From NCBI GenBank assembly GCA_964450865.1, contig CAYVHB010000007.1, forward strand, positions 48,569 through 112,568: a stretch of DNA of 64,000 nt, written 5' to 3'. Below are positions 1-8,966 of the stretch, in pieces (position 1 is the stretch's first letter; each line of letters begins with the position of its first letter). Source of the DNA: CAYVHB01 sp964450865. Its GTDB lineage: Bacteria; Bacillota; Clostridia; Saccharofermentanales; UBA5734. Position numbers and translations under genes: made by a program. The notes under the pieces were generated by a model. That model was given only the letters and a program-made list of their open reading frames with translations, made no database searches and had not been told where the DNA came from.

Positions 1-999
1 GATGAAAAGGTCATCGAGGCGATCCCTTCCATCGGTTTTATCCATCGTGGCCTGGAAAAACTTGTTGAGAAGAAGGACTTCCAGGATTATGTCTATGTCG
101 CCGAACGCATCTGCGGCATCTGCTCCTTCATTCACGGCATGGGATATTGCCAGTCGGTTGAAGGGATCATGAACATGGAAATCCCGGACCGGGCCAAATT
201 CCTGCGTACAATCTGGTCCGAGCTGTCCCGTATGCACAGCCATCTGATGTGGCTGGGCCTGCTGGCTGATGCCTTTGGTTTTGAAAGCCTGTTTATGCAA
301 TGCTGGCGGCTGCGCGAGCTGGTGCTTGACCTGTTCGACCTGACCACCGGCGGCCGCGTCATCTTCTCCGTCTGCAAGGTTGGTGGTGTCCGCAGGGATA
401 TCGACTGGCAGCAGCAGGGCATCTTCCAGCAGACATTGTCCCGGATTGAGAGTGAAACCCGCAGTATCAACAAGGTGTTTTTCGAGGATCCTTCCGTGCG
501 CCATCGCCTGGTCGGGGTCGGTATGCTGAGCAAGGACGAGGCCCAGATTCTTGGCGCTTGCGGCCCGATGATGCGGGCCAGCGGGATTGCCCGTGACACC
601 CGCCAGCTGGGCTATGCCGCCTATGACCGGCTGACTTTCACGCCGATTACGCGACCGGAAGGCGACTCCTTTGCCCGCTGCATGGTCCGGGCCGAGGAAA
701 TTCTCCAGTCGATCGACCTGATCCGCCAGTGTTTCAGCAAAATGCCGGATGGCGATATCGCGGTAAAAGTAGTGGGCACACCCAAGGGCGAATACTTCGC
801 CCGCCTTGAGCAGCCGCGCGGCGAGGTCATTTACTACACCCGCGGCAATGGCAGCAAGTTCCTGGAACGCATGCGCGTCCGTACCCCAACTTTTGCCAAC
901 CTGGCCCCGCTCCTGAAAATCCTGCCGGGGGCCGAGCTGGCCGATGTGCCGATTCTCGTCCTGACCATTGACCCTTGCATCAGCTGCACCGAGCGCTGA
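1..999 (+). CDS. echE: Ech-type (group 4) [NiFe]-hydrogenase large subunit, 5' end cut off by window
   Basis: Catalytic subunit of a membrane-bound, ferredoxin-linked H2-evolving hydrogenase. The reading frame is open from base 1, and 332 residues are visible. The two cysteine pairs that bind the Ni-Fe centre are present: RICGIC (C38, C41 of the visible part) and DPCISC near the end (C326, C329). The rest matches the NuoD/49-kDa fold shared by group 4 hydrogenases and complex I. The protein stops three residues after the last cysteine, so there is no C-terminal peptide to be cleaved, and no maturation endopeptidase gene is seen nearby. A 4Fe-4S protein and a full hyp set follow on the same strand, which fits an Ech operon. 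The subtype (Ech versus another group 4 enzyme) cannot be settled without the upstream subunits. Confidence 0.9.
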   Translation, partial: DEKVIEAIPSIGFIHRGLEKLVEKKDFQDYVYVAERICGICSFIHGMGYCQSVEGIMNMEIPDRAKFLRTIWSELSRMHSHLMWLGLLADAFGFESLFMQCWRLRELVLDLFDLTTGGRVIFSVCKVGGVRRDIDWQQQGIFQQTLSRIESETRSINKVFFEDPSVRHRLVGVGMLSKDEAQILGACGPMMRASGIARDTRQLGYAAYDRLTFTPITRPEGDSFARCMVRAEEILQSIDLIRQCFSKMPDGDIAVKVVGTPKGEYFARLEQPRGEVIYYTRGNGSKFLERMRVRTPTFANLAPLLKILPGAELADVPILVLTIDPCISCTER

Positions 1000-1070
1000 T
1001 CCAGCCTGGCCGGGCGTTTAACCCGCGATCCTGTGATCATGGGACCAGCATCAGCTGCACCGGGCGCTCA
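977..1070 (+). repeat. Direct repeat: last 23 bp of echE copied 71 bp downstream
   Basis: Bases 977-999 (last codons and TGA stop of echE) recur at 1048-1070 with two mismatches. One mismatch changes the TGA to TCA. This is the first of several gene-end duplications in the window. Confidence 0.8.
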
Positions 1071-1105
1071 GTATGCCAGACACCCAGTATGCGGAGGTAA
1101 AGAAC

Positions 1106-1441
1106 ATGCCGATCGTACCATTTGCCCGCACGATTCTGAAAAACATTTTACATAAGCCAGCGACGCGCCTCTATCCGTTACGCCAGCGTCCGATGTTTGA
1201 CCAGGCCCGGGGGCATATTGAAGTTGAAATTGCCTTGTGTATTTTCTGTGGCCTGTGCAGCCGAAAATGCCCGACGCATGCCATTGAGGTCGTTAAAACC
1301 GAAAAGAAATGGGCCATTGACCGGCTGCGCTGCATCCAGTGCAATGGCTGTGTCGAGGTCTGTCCGAAGAAATGCCTGTATATGCGTCAGAGCCCTTCCA
1401 AACCAGCTGTCAGCAAGGGCATGGAAGAACACTTTGCCTGA
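1106..1441 (+). CDS. echF: Ech-type hydrogenase ferredoxin subunit, 2x[4Fe-4S]
   Basis: Electron-transfer subunit of the hydrogenase (EchF / NuoI type), passing electrons from ferredoxin towards the Ni-Fe subunit. The ATG at 1106 is chosen because GGAGG sits just before it; an in-frame ATG at 1073 has no such site. The 111-residue product carries two classic clusters, CIFCGLCSRKCP and CIQCNGCVEVCP. The hydrophobic/basic N-terminal stretch resembles the membrane-docking start of NuoI-like proteins. It lies 106 bp after echE, with only the echE-end repeat between them, and ahead of hypA, so co-transcription is likely. Confidence 0.88.
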   Translation: MPIVPFARTILKNILHKPATRLYPLRQRPMFDQARGHIEVEIALCIFCGLCSRKCPTHAIEVVKTEKKWAIDRLRCIQCNGCVEVCPKKCLYMRQSPSKPAVSKGMEEHFA

Positions 1442-1472
1442 CCATCAAAACTGACAGTTCAAGAGGAAAATC

Positions 1473-1871
1473 ATGCACGAATACCCTGCCACATTGCGGA
1501 TTGTCGAAATTGCCTGTGCCCAGTCCGCGGCCCATGGCCAGCGGCCGGTCCGGACCATCCATCTGGTCGTCGGTGACGATGCCGGCTACATTGGTGATGC
1601 GATCGAGCTGTATTTTCCAATGATTGCAGCCAATTCAGCCTGCGCAGATGCCATGCTGGCCATCGAACGGATCCGGCCACGGCTGCAATGCCCGGCCTGT
1701 CAATGTCTGTTCGAACGCAAGCCATTCTCCTTTGCCTGTCCGGAATGTGGCACAACGGGTCATCCGACTGGCATCGGCAAGGAATTTTATATTCGATCAA
1801 TCGATTTCGGACCGCTCGAGCCCGGCTGCAGGTCCGATAACTTAATCGGCAACACTATCACGGAGGACTGA
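1473..1871 (+). CDS. hypA: Hydrogenase nickel-insertion protein HypA
   Basis: Metallochaperone that, with HypB, delivers nickel to the hydrogenase large subunit. The 132-residue protein begins MHE, whose His2 and Glu3 belong to the nickel site of the family. The structural zinc site is formed by two CPxC pairs (C73/C76 and C89/C92). The start has AGAGG about 7 bases upstream. The gene is a little longer than usual HypA (about 113-120 residues) because of a C-terminal tail after the zinc domain. It is spaced 31 bp from echF and 7 bp from hypB, indicating a single operon. Confidence 0.92.
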   Translation: MHEYPATLRIVEIACAQSAAHGQRPVRTIHLVVGDDAGYIGDAIELYFPMIAANSACADAMLAIERIRPRLQCPACQCLFERKPFSFACPECGTTGHPTGIGKEFYIRSIDFGPLEPGCRSDNLIGNTITED

Positions 1872-1878
1872 CACTGCC

Positions 1879-2841
1879 ATGCTCGTTAACCGAATCTTAC
1901 CGCAAGCTCTCAAGCATCGCGACCACGGCGGCCAAGGCCGCCGGCTGGTAACGGCCGGCCACGACCAGCAGCAGCATCATGATGGTGACCACGACCACGA
2001 CCACGGGCACGGCCACGGGCACGGCCATGACCACGAGCACATTCATGACCACGACCACGACCACGACCACGGGCACGGCCATGACCACGAGCAGGCAAAT
2101 AACCATGCTGCAGGTTTCATCGATCAATCCGAGCCGTCATCGCCAGCATTGCCGGATCAGGTCGAATCGGTCACTGTCATGGCGGCCATCTATGATGTCA
2201 ATGATCGCCTCGCCCGGCAAACCAATCAGCTGCTGCAGTCAGCCGGCCTGCTGACGCTCAATGTGATGGGCGCGCCTGGCGCCGGCAAGACTTCCTCAAT
2301 CATAGCGATGATCCGCGAATTGCCTGACTGGCAGCATTATGTGCTGGAAGGGGATATCGAATCCGATCTTGACACGCAGACACTGCGTAAACTTGGTGTT
2401 GCGACCCTGCAGATCAATACCCACGGTGCCTGTCACCTCGACGCCACCCTGGTTGCCCGCTCCGTTGCTGATTTCAACCTGGCCGGACCCGGCCTGCTGC
2501 TTATTGAAAATATCGGCAACCTGGTCTGTCCGGCCGAATTCATGATCGGCGAGCACTGCAAGGTTCTGGTTGTAACGGTGACAGACGGCAGTGACAAGCC
2601 TTACAAATATCCGCTGGCCTTTGAGAAGGCTGACCTGATCCTGCTCAATAAAACTGACCTGTTGCCTTTTGTTGATTTTGACGAGGCCTTTTTCATGGCT
2701 GGCGTCCGGGCCTTGAATCCGGCTGTCCCGGTCCTGCCCGTTGATGCACGTCGCGGTGCCGGGTTCGCTGCTGTAGCGGACTGGCTCCGCCAGCGCCTGG
2801 CTTCCACCCTGCCGCTGCATGAGCCGATTACTGATCAATAA
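1879..2841 (+). CDS. hypB: Hydrogenase/nickel GTPase HypB with long His-rich N-terminus
   Basis: GTPase that powers nickel insertion with HypA. The 320-residue protein has the P-loop GAPGAGKTS (residues 131-139), NKTD base-recognition motif, and the HGACH segment that carries the conserved Cys-His metal ligands. Residues 28-76 are a nickel-storage type stretch of His with Asp, Gly and Glu, encoded by short GACCAC/GGCCAC repeats (about 1975-2095). Family members with such a region can hold several nickel ions, which is known for HypB of rhizobia. Short spacing to hypA and overlap or near-contact with hypF suggest translational coupling. Confidence 0.93.
   Translation: MLVNRILPQALKHRDHGGQGRRLVTAGHDQQQHHDGDHDHDHGHGHGHGHDHEHIHDHDHDHDHGHGHDHEQANNHAAGFIDQSEPSSPALPDQVESVTVMAAIYDVNDRLARQTNQLLQSAGLLTLNVMGAPGAGKTSSIIAMIRELPDWQHYVLEGDIESDLDTQTLRKLGVATLQINTHGACHLDATLVARSVADFNLAGPGLLLIENIGNLVCPAEFMIGEHCKVLVVTVTDGSDKPYKYPLAFEKADLILLNKTDLLPFVDFDEAFFMAGVRALNPAVPVLPVDARRGAGFAAVADWLRQRLASTLPLHEPITDQ
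1975..2095 (+). repeat. Low-complexity His-codon repeat inside hypB
   Basis: Alternating GACCAC and GGCCAC/GGGCAC triplet pairs encode the His/Asp/Gly-rich segment. A block reading GGCCATGACCACGAGCA occurs twice (about 2022 and 2078), so the length is probably variable between strains. Confidence 0.75.
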
Positions 2842-2875
2842 GCTGCCGGCCATGATAAGCCAGGCGACTCACGAT

Positions 2876-5401
2876 ATGAACAAGACCAATCCTGCGCCTT
2901 TTTTTACCTGGCGGCTTCGCTTGTGGGGCATTGTTCAGGGTGTCGGGCTGCGACCCCATATAGTCCGGTTAGCACGCAGCCTGAACCTGGCCGGCACCGT
3001 CCAGAACCTGGGCGGACTGGTTGAAGTCTGGATCAATGCGACAATCAGCGGGCAGGCAGATTTTTGTCGGCAACTGGTAGCAGACCGGCCGGCACCTGCT
3101 GTGTTTTTGCGCCAGGAAGTCAAGCGATTTGCCTGGCGCGATCTGGCACAGCCTTTTGCGATCCGGCCTAGCGAAGTGTGGAGCAGTCTGGCCTTTCCAG
3201 CACCAGACTTGCCAGTTTGTGCTGATTGTGAAGCAGAAATGCTTGATCCTGCCAACCGACGCTTCGCACATCCTTTTATCAGCTGCATGCATTGCGGACC
3301 TCGCTATTCCATCCTTGACCGCCTGCCCTATGACCGGGCTACGACAGCCATGCAGGCATTTCCCCTATGCCCAACCTGCGCTGGCGAGTATGGCGAGCCA
3401 GCTGACCGCCGCTTTCATGCCCAGACAATCGCCTGTCCGGACTGCGGACCGACATTGTCCTGGACAGCCCGGGATCAGATAACGGTTGGAAACGTGATGC
3501 CCGCAGCCATTGCCTGTCTGCAAAGAGGGCAGATCATTGCCGTCAAATCGACCGGCGGTTATCACCTGGCCTGTGATCCGCATCAGAGCCAGGCCGTCAA
3601 GCGGCTGCGCCGCATGAAACAGCGGGATCACAAACCGTTTGCCGTGCTTTTTCCTGACCTGGCCAGCATCCGGGCCTATGCTGATGTATCATCAGCCCAG
3701 GCCGCGCTGTTAACATCCCCGGCCCGGCCGATCGTCCTGCTGACTCGCCATGTTTTGCGTGCCGGCCAGGTGCCGCTGGCGCCTGCTGTTTGCGCGGACA
3801 GTGCTTATCTGGGCGCGTTTTTACCATCAACCCCCATCCAGATCTGGCTGGCCAGGACTTGCGGACCGCTCGTCATGACCAGTGCCAACCGCAGCAGTGA
3901 AAGCCTGATTTACACGGATGAGATGTTGCAGGTTTTTTGGCAGGAGCAGCCGGATCTGGCCGGTATTCTGGGTCATAATCGGCCGATTCGCATCGGTATG
4001 GACGATTCGGTCGTCCGCTTCGTCAATGGACGCTGCCAGTTCATCCGCCGGGCCCGGGGCTATGTGCCACTGGCTGTTGATCTTGGCCCCGGCGATAATC
4101 TGCCTGCCTTGTCACCCATGCTGGCGTTAGGCGGTGATTTAAAGGCCACGGCAGCTATTTACAGGGATGGTTTTGCCTGGCTGACGCCACCAGCCGGGGA
4201 CCTGGGCCGTGAAGACGATCTGGCTGCATGGCGCCATCAGATCGGGCACCTGCAAGCGTTGCTCGCCATCTCACCCGCATTGCTGGCTGCAGACCTGCAT
4301 CCTGGCTATCTCAGTCGCCAGGCCTATAAGCCAGCCGATGGCAAAGCGCCTTTACAACTGGCATGGCAGCATCATCAGGCTCATGTCGCCTCAGTACTGG
4401 CTGAACACCGGCTGGAAGAGGCAGTGATCGGCGTAGCTTTTGATGGAACCGGCTATGGACCGGATGACACCATCTGGGGCGGTGAGTTTCTTATTTGCCA
4501 GGGGCATCATTACCAGCGGCTGGCACATCTCAAGCCGGTCTTGCTGCCGGCTGGCGACAGTGGTATGCGCGACGCCTGGCGAAGCCTGGCAGGCTACCTG
4601 CTCGCTGCTGATTCAGAAGTTCCCGTCTGGCTGCAGGAATCACCCGCAACAGCTGCGACAGCCGGATCCTTGGACAATGCGCTGCCCTGCCTGGATGCGT
4701 CCCGCTGGCAAATTGCCCGGCAAGCGCTGCGGCACCGCATCAATGCCCTGCCCAACAGCAGCATGGGCCGCCTGTTTGATGCTGTATGTGCCCTGCTGGG
4801 CCTGGGTGAGATGAACCATTACGAAGGACAATGCGGCAGCCAGCTGGAAAGCGCCGCCATGCACGCAATATCACGGCACTGGCCAGCCTGGCCCCTTGAT
4901 TTTTCAATCAGCCAGCCGGATCCGGACAGGCCAGCCAGCCCGGGTAGCCATTTGACAAGTGACGGGACAGTTCTGGCAGGTATATCCGGTATATCTGGCG
5001 GAATGATGATACCCCCCCGTTCTGCAGGGCCACTCCAGGCCGATGCCACACCCGTTTTCACTTCGATGATGGATGCAATTGCAGCGACTCGGCAGCATGA
5101 ACCTGCCCTTTGGCCCGAGGTCATCGCCCGTCTGGCACTCGGTTTTCACGAAGCCGTATGCCGGATGACCGTAACCATTTGTTGTGAGCTGGCCAGCCGA
5201 ACTGGCATTTCCGTTATTGCTCTCAGCGGCGGTGTTATGCAAAATGCTGTACTGGTCGAAATGCTCGATCCGGCGTTGACGGCAGCCGGGTTGCGCGTAT
5301 ACTGGAATGAACAGGTCGCACCCAATGACAGCGGGATTTGTCTGGGTCAGATCTGGCTCAGCCGGCAACTGCTGGCCACACACGCGGTACAGTCACAGTG
5401 A
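2876..5401 (+). CDS. hypF: Carbamoyltransferase HypF
   Basis: Makes the thiocarbamate on HypE from carbamoyl phosphate, the source of the CN ligands of the Ni-Fe site. Domains in order: acylphosphatase (LWGIVQGVGLRPH near the N-terminus), two zinc-finger pairs (CADC...CMHC and CPTC...CPDC), a YrdC-like nucleotide-binding domain, and a Kae1-like domain with HQAHVASVLAEH. From the start chosen here the protein has 841 residues, longer than the usual 750-780. The extra length includes a Pro/Gly/Ser-rich insertion about 120-170 residues before the end. In-frame ATGs at 2819 (overlapping hypB) and 2852 are alternatives. The one at 2876 has the best upstream purine run and sits just before the acylphosphatase domain. 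Confidence 0.9.
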   Translation: MNKTNPAPFFTWRLRLWGIVQGVGLRPHIVRLARSLNLAGTVQNLGGLVEVWINATISGQADFCRQLVADRPAPAVFLRQEVKRFAWRDLAQPFAIRPSEVWSSLAFPAPDLPVCADCEAEMLDPANRRFAHPFISCMHCGPRYSILDRLPYDRATTAMQAFPLCPTCAGEYGEPADRRFHAQTIACPDCGPTLSWTARDQITVGNVMPAAIACLQRGQIIAVKSTGGYHLACDPHQSQAVKRLRRMKQRDHKPFAVLFPDLASIRAYADVSSAQAALLTSPARPIVLLTRHVLRAGQVPLAPAVCADSAYLGAFLPSTPIQIWLARTCGPLVMTSANRSSESLIYTDEMLQVFWQEQPDLAGILGHNRPIRIGMDDSVVRFVNGRCQFIRRARGYVPLAVDLGPGDNLPALSPMLALGGDLKATAAIYRDGFAWLTPPAGDLGREDDLAAWRHQIGHLQALLAISPALLAADLHPGYLSRQAYKPADGKAPLQLAWQHHQAHVASVLAEHRLEEAVIGVAFDGTGYGPDDTIWGGEFLICQGHHYQRLAHLKPVLLPAGDSGMRDAWRSLAGYLLAADSEVPVWLQESPATAATAGSLDNALPCLDASRWQIARQALRHRINALPNSSMGRLFDAVCALLGLGEMNHYEGQCGSQLESAAMHAISRHWPAWPLDFSISQPDPDRPASPGSHLTSDGTVLAGISGISGGMMIPPRSAGPLQADATPVFTSMMDAIAATRQHEPALWPEVIARLALGFHEAVCRMTVTICCELASRTGISVIALSGGVMQNAVLVEMLDPALTAAGLRVYWNEQVAPNDSGICLGQIWLSRQLLATHAVQSQ

Positions 5402-5495
5402 TTTGCAAGAAATTGGGAACGTGCCTGAACCGGACATGCGCAAGCTGGATTTTTCCTGTGACCATTCATTCTTTTAACATGTGAGGATATCAATT

Positions 5496-5708
5496 ATGTG
5501 TCTGGCAATTCCGGCCCGGGTCAAGAGCCTGCTGGCCGATCATCTCGCTGAAGTGGATTTTCAGGGCAACGGCCTGACTGTGGAAATGGGCCTGACTGAA
5601 GCTCAGGTCGGCGATTACGTCCTGGTCCATGCCGGCTGTGCCATTGAGCGGATTGACCCGGAAATGGCCGCTGAAATATTTGAGATTATCGGGGAAATCA
5701 TGCCATGA
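5496..5708 (+). CDS. hypC: Hydrogenase assembly chaperone HypC
   Basis: Small chaperone that forms a complex with HypD and carries the Fe(CN)2CO unit to the large subunit. The 70-residue product begins MCLAIPARV, and Cys2, exposed after Met removal, is the essential iron-binding residue of the family. A GTG at 5481 would add five residues in front of that Met and abolish the N-terminal Cys, so the ATG at 5496 (GAGGATATC upstream) is preferred. It overlaps hypD by four bases (ATGA). Confidence 0.93.
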   Translation: MCLAIPARVKSLLADHLAEVDFQGNGLTVEMGLTEAQVGDYVLVHAGCAIERIDPEMAAEIFEIIGEIMP

Positions 5709-6796
5709 TGACGCTGGCTGAGGCGCGCCTTGCCCTGCAGCAGGATCAGGGGCCGCGCCTGACCTTGATGGAGGTCTGCGGAACCCATACAGCCGCGATC
5801 GCCGCCAGCGGTCTGCGATCCCTGCTCACGCCATCAATCCGCCTGGTCTCTGGTCCGGGCTGTCCCGTTTGTGTCACGCCAGCTGATTACATTGACGAAC
5901 TGTGCGCACTGGCCCAGCGCCCCGGGCACCTGGTGGCCTGTTTCGGGGATCTGATCCGGGTTCCGGGCCGTTCCGGGAGCCTCAGCCAGGCCATGGCCCG
6001 TGGGGCTTGGGTCCAGATGGTCTACTCCCCGCTCGAAGCGCTTTCACTTTGCCAGCAATACCCTGATCGGACAATTGTCATGGCCGCTGTGGGTTTTGAA
6101 ACCACTGCGCCGGCATTTGCCTTGCTCCTGAAGCGAGCCGAAGCCGCCGGCTTGACCAATCTGCGCCTGCTGACCGCCCTGCGCCGCATGCCACCGGCTT
6201 TGGAGATGCTGGCTCAGCCCGCCGCTGCCATTGACGGATTCCTGGCACCAGGCCATGTCAGTGCCATTCTGGGCAGTGATGCCTATCTCGACCTGGCAAC
6301 CTGTTACAATAAACCATTTGTTATTGCCGGTTTTAGCCCGGAACAAGTCCTGATTGGCCTGGCTATGTTAGTGAAACAATGCCGGCAACAGGCGGCTGAC
6401 CGTGCGCCGGTCGTCAATCTATACCCGGCGGTCGTCAGGCCGGATGGCAACAAGAAGGCCCAGGCGGTTCTTGCCGAAGTTTTCATAACGAAACCTGCCG
6501 TCTGGCGGGGACTGGGACTGATCGCGGATTCCGGCTACCAGCTGGCGCCCCGCTTTGCCTGCTTTGCCACTAATGCGGTCGACAAGTCAGGTGCAGCCGA
6601 TCAAGCCCCTATTTCAGTTTCCGATGACCGGACATGGGACGATGGCTGCCGCTGTGGCGAAATCTTGCTTGGCCGGATTGAACCGGCTGAATGTCCGCTT
6701 TTTGCCTCGGTTTGCCGGCCTGATCATCCAATCGGGCCATGCATGGTATCCAGCGAGGGTGTCTGCGGGATTCATTATCGCTTTCCGGGCGGATGA
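5705..6796 (+). CDS. hypD: Hydrogenase maturation iron-sulfur protein HypD
   Basis: Scaffold for building the Fe(CN)2CO group together with HypC and HypE. The 363-residue protein has the family cysteine motifs: CGTHT near residue 25, GPGCPVC around residue 52, the GCRCGEIL segment, and the C-terminal GVCGIHYRF, which together hold the [4Fe-4S] cluster and the redox-active thiols. Length is normal. The start overlaps the hypC stop (ATGA), a sign of translational coupling that matches the HypC-HypD complex. Confidence 0.95.
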   Translation: MMTLAEARLALQQDQGPRLTLMEVCGTHTAAIAASGLRSLLTPSIRLVSGPGCPVCVTPADYIDELCALAQRPGHLVACFGDLIRVPGRSGSLSQAMARGAWVQMVYSPLEALSLCQQYPDRTIVMAAVGFETTAPAFALLLKRAEAAGLTNLRLLTALRRMPPALEMLAQPAAAIDGFLAPGHVSAILGSDAYLDLATCYNKPFVIAGFSPEQVLIGLAMLVKQCRQQAADRAPVVNLYPAVVRPDGNKKAQAVLAEVFITKPAVWRGLGLIADSGYQLAPRFACFATNAVDKSGAADQAPISVSDDRTWDDGCRCGEILLGRIEPAECPLFASVCRPDHPIGPCMVSSEGVCGIHYRFPGG

Positions 6797-6811
6797 AAGG
6801 ATGATCATTGC

Positions 6812-7792
6812 ATGTTGATTCAAATGAGCCATGGCGGCGGCGGTGGGGCCACCAGCGAACTGATCCGGACCGTCTTCGCGGGACATTTTGACAATCCGCT
6901 GCTGAATCCGATGGAGGATGCTGCCCTGATTCACGCCCGGGGTCCGCTGGCTTACACAACCGACTCATTCGTTGTGACGCCCATCTTCTTCCCCGGTGGC
7001 GACATCGGCCGCCTGGCTGTAGCCGGCACAGTCAATGATCTGCTGATGATGGGTGCCCGGCCCCGCTGGCTGACTGCCGGTTTTATCCTTGAAGAAGGGC
7101 TGGATCTGCAGGATCTGGAGAAAATCGTGATCAGCATGGCCGCAACGGCCGCGGAAGCTGATGTCATGCTTGTCGCTGGAGATACAAAAGTGATTGAAGG
7201 ACACGGCGGACTGTATATCAACACATCCGGTCTGGGGCCTGTCGTCTGTCAGCAGCCGGTGCGGGCCAATCTGGCCCGGCCGGGTGACGCGATCCTGATA
7301 TCGGGCTATCTGGCCGACCATCAGGCCTGCATCCTGAGCCAGCGGATGCAGATTGCCAACCAGATTCAAAGTGACGTCGGCCCCCTGCACAAACCGGTCC
7401 GGGCCCTGCTGGATGCCGGCCTGGCGGTTCACTGCCTGCGTGACGCGACACGAGGTGGCCTGACAACCGTTCTCAATGAGCTGATGACCGCCTCAGGTTG
7501 TGGGGCAATCATTGACGAATCAGCCATTCCGGTTCAAGTCCAGACCCGGGCGTTCTGTGATATCCTGGGCCTTGATCCGCTAACCATGGCTAACGAGGGA
7601 AAATTCGTGGCAATTGTTGCCGCCGGGGATGCTGACCAGGCCCTGTCCCTGCTCCAGGCCTGCCCGCAATCAGCAGCGGCCTGCCGGATCGGTACGGTCT
7701 GTCAGGGCGAGGGCGTGGTCATCAATACCCGCGTGGGCGGTCGCAGGCGCCTGACAATCCCCTGGTACGAGGGGCTGCCGCGCATCTGCTGA
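6812..7792 (+). CDS. hypE: Hydrogenase expression/formation protein HypE
   Basis: Dehydrates the C-terminal thiocarbamate to thiocyanate using ATP, giving CN for the Ni-Fe site. This PurM/AIR-synthase-like protein of 326 residues starts MLIQMSHGGGGG and ends PRIC, with the terminal cysteine that accepts the carbamoyl group from HypF. It is the last gene of the hyp run, completing A-B-F-C-D-E in one direction. The gap of 56 bp to the next gene has no obvious terminator. Confidence 0.95.
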   Translation: MLIQMSHGGGGGATSELIRTVFAGHFDNPLLNPMEDAALIHARGPLAYTTDSFVVTPIFFPGGDIGRLAVAGTVNDLLMMGARPRWLTAGFILEEGLDLQDLEKIVISMAATAAEADVMLVAGDTKVIEGHGGLYINTSGLGPVVCQQPVRANLARPGDAILISGYLADHQACILSQRMQIANQIQSDVGPLHKPVRALLDAGLAVHCLRDATRGGLTTVLNELMTASGCGAIIDESAIPVQVQTRAFCDILGLDPLTMANEGKFVAIVAAGDADQALSLLQACPQSAAACRIGTVCQGEGVVINTRVGGRRRLTIPWYEGLPRIC

Positions 7793-7848
7793 CGAGACAG
7801 CGGATTCATTGATAAACTGATCCATTGAAGAAAGGCAGATTATCGAAC

Positions 7849-8238
7849 ATGACACAGGAAATGCTGCTCGAAGAAAAAATGCTGCAAGAAAAAATCTGGG
7901 CGGTTATCGGAGCCAACCAGAATCCGCGTAAATATGGCAATATGATTTATCAGAAGCTCAAACGCCGCGGTTACACAACCTATGCCGTCAATCCGCATTT
8001 CGCAGAAGTGGACGGTGACACCTGCTACCCGTCGCTGGCTGCCTTGCCCCGGAAGCCGGATGTGATCAATCTGGTCGTCGCGCCAGAGCAGACAAAAAAA
8101 TACGTCCAGGAGGCCGCACAACTGGGGATTTCAAATCTCTGGCTGCAACCGGGAACCTACGATGATGAGGTGCTGGCTCTAATCGATGATCTCAGCCTGA
8201 CGGCCGTCCAGGCCTGTGTACTGGTCGCCACCCGCTGA
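7849..8238 (+). CDS. CoA-binding (YccU-like) protein
   Basis: A single Rossmann-type CoA-binding domain of about 129 residues: WAVIGANQNPRKYGNMIY at the N-terminus, followed by TYAVNPHFAEVDGDTCYPSL and the DVINLVV strand. Proteins of this family bind CoA, and their cellular role is poorly known. The ATG at 7849 is preferred over a TTG at 7825 that would begin inside the purine run AAGAAAGG, the probable ribosome binding site. It converges with the acetyltransferase gene, leaving only 19 bp between the stops. Confidence 0.85.
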   Translation: MTQEMLLEEKMLQEKIWAVIGANQNPRKYGNMIYQKLKRRGYTTYAVNPHFAEVDGDTCYPSLAALPRKPDVINLVVAPEQTKKYVQEAAQLGISNLWLQPGTYDDEVLALIDDLSLTAVQACVLVATR

Positions 8239-8257
8239 GATTTCCCGGGCCCGATCA

Positions 8258-8761
8258 TTAATCCGGCTGTTCCAGTTCCATCAGATAATCATCCATGACA
8301 TATCCGCCGCCAATATCAGACACCAGGGTGTCGGCGATAACAAAGCCCATTTTCTGATAGGCCCGGATGCTGTTGACATTCTGTTTGTTGACGGTCAGCC
8401 AGATCTTGCGGGCACCGCTTTGCCGGCAGATATGATCGAGCAGCTGGCGGCCCAGGCCCTGGCCGCGATAACGGGCATGAACATACAGCTTGCTCAGGAA
8501 GGCCGCTGATTGCTGCGGATCAGGCTGCCAGGCCGCGTAACCGGCTGGCTGACCACCCGTTTCCAGCAGGATATAATGATAGTTGTGATCCGCGATATCG
8601 GCCATCAGCCGCTCGGCAGTCTGGAAACGCGCCAGCATGTACTGGACCTGGGCCTCACCAATGATCGGTGTGTAATGCTCAAGCCAGATTTCGCGGGCCA
8701 GTGTCTCTATGATTTTCAAATCTGGCAGGGTATTCACTTCGCGCAGGGAAAAAGTCTCCAT
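8258..8761 (-). CDS. GNAT-family N-acetyltransferase
   Basis: Predicted acetyl-CoA-dependent N-acetyltransferase of 167 residues. The acetyl-CoA pyrophosphate loop is RYRGQGLGRQLL, preceded by the LSKLYVHARYRG strand and followed by LTVNKQNVNSIRAYQKMGF, the usual order of GNAT motifs. The substrate cannot be told; the sequence resembles members acting on small molecules or ribosomal-protein-like N-termini. The start has AAGGAG five bases before the ATG. It seems to be a single-gene unit. Confidence 0.85.
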   Translation of the reverse strand: METFSLREVNTLPDLKIIETLAREIWLEHYTPIIGEAQVQYMLARFQTAERLMADIADHNYHYILLETGGQPAGYAAWQPDPQQSAAFLSKLYVHARYRGQGLGRQLLDHICRQSGARKIWLTVNKQNVNSIRAYQKMGFVIADTLVSDIGGGYVMDDYLMELEQPD

Positions 8762-8904
8762 GCCGGCTCCTTGTCAGCTCCATTTTCATTCCTGAACGTA
8801 TTGCCGGACATATCGTATCTGATTGATTGTGCTGCTTGCAGCTGCACATATCGCATATCGGTTCGGCAGAACGTCAGTCGTTGCTTCCAGTCTCCAGTAA
8901 AAGA

Positions 8905-8935
8905 GCCTGCCTGGCAGATCAATGACCAGGCAGGC
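8905..8935 (-). terminator. Rho-independent terminator after the serine hydrolase gene
   Basis: Ten-base-pair stem (8905-8914 with 8926-8935, GCCTGCCTGG paired with its complement) and an 11-base loop. Read on the minus strand the second arm is followed by TCTTTT. Confidence 0.75.
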
Positions 8936-8966
8936 CCGGGCTGATGGTGATGTACGCCAGATTGGA

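Noticed and set aside
1979..2254. Thr-rich frame and Val-rich minus-strand frames over hypB
   Set aside because: They only read the His-codon repeat of hypB in other frames.
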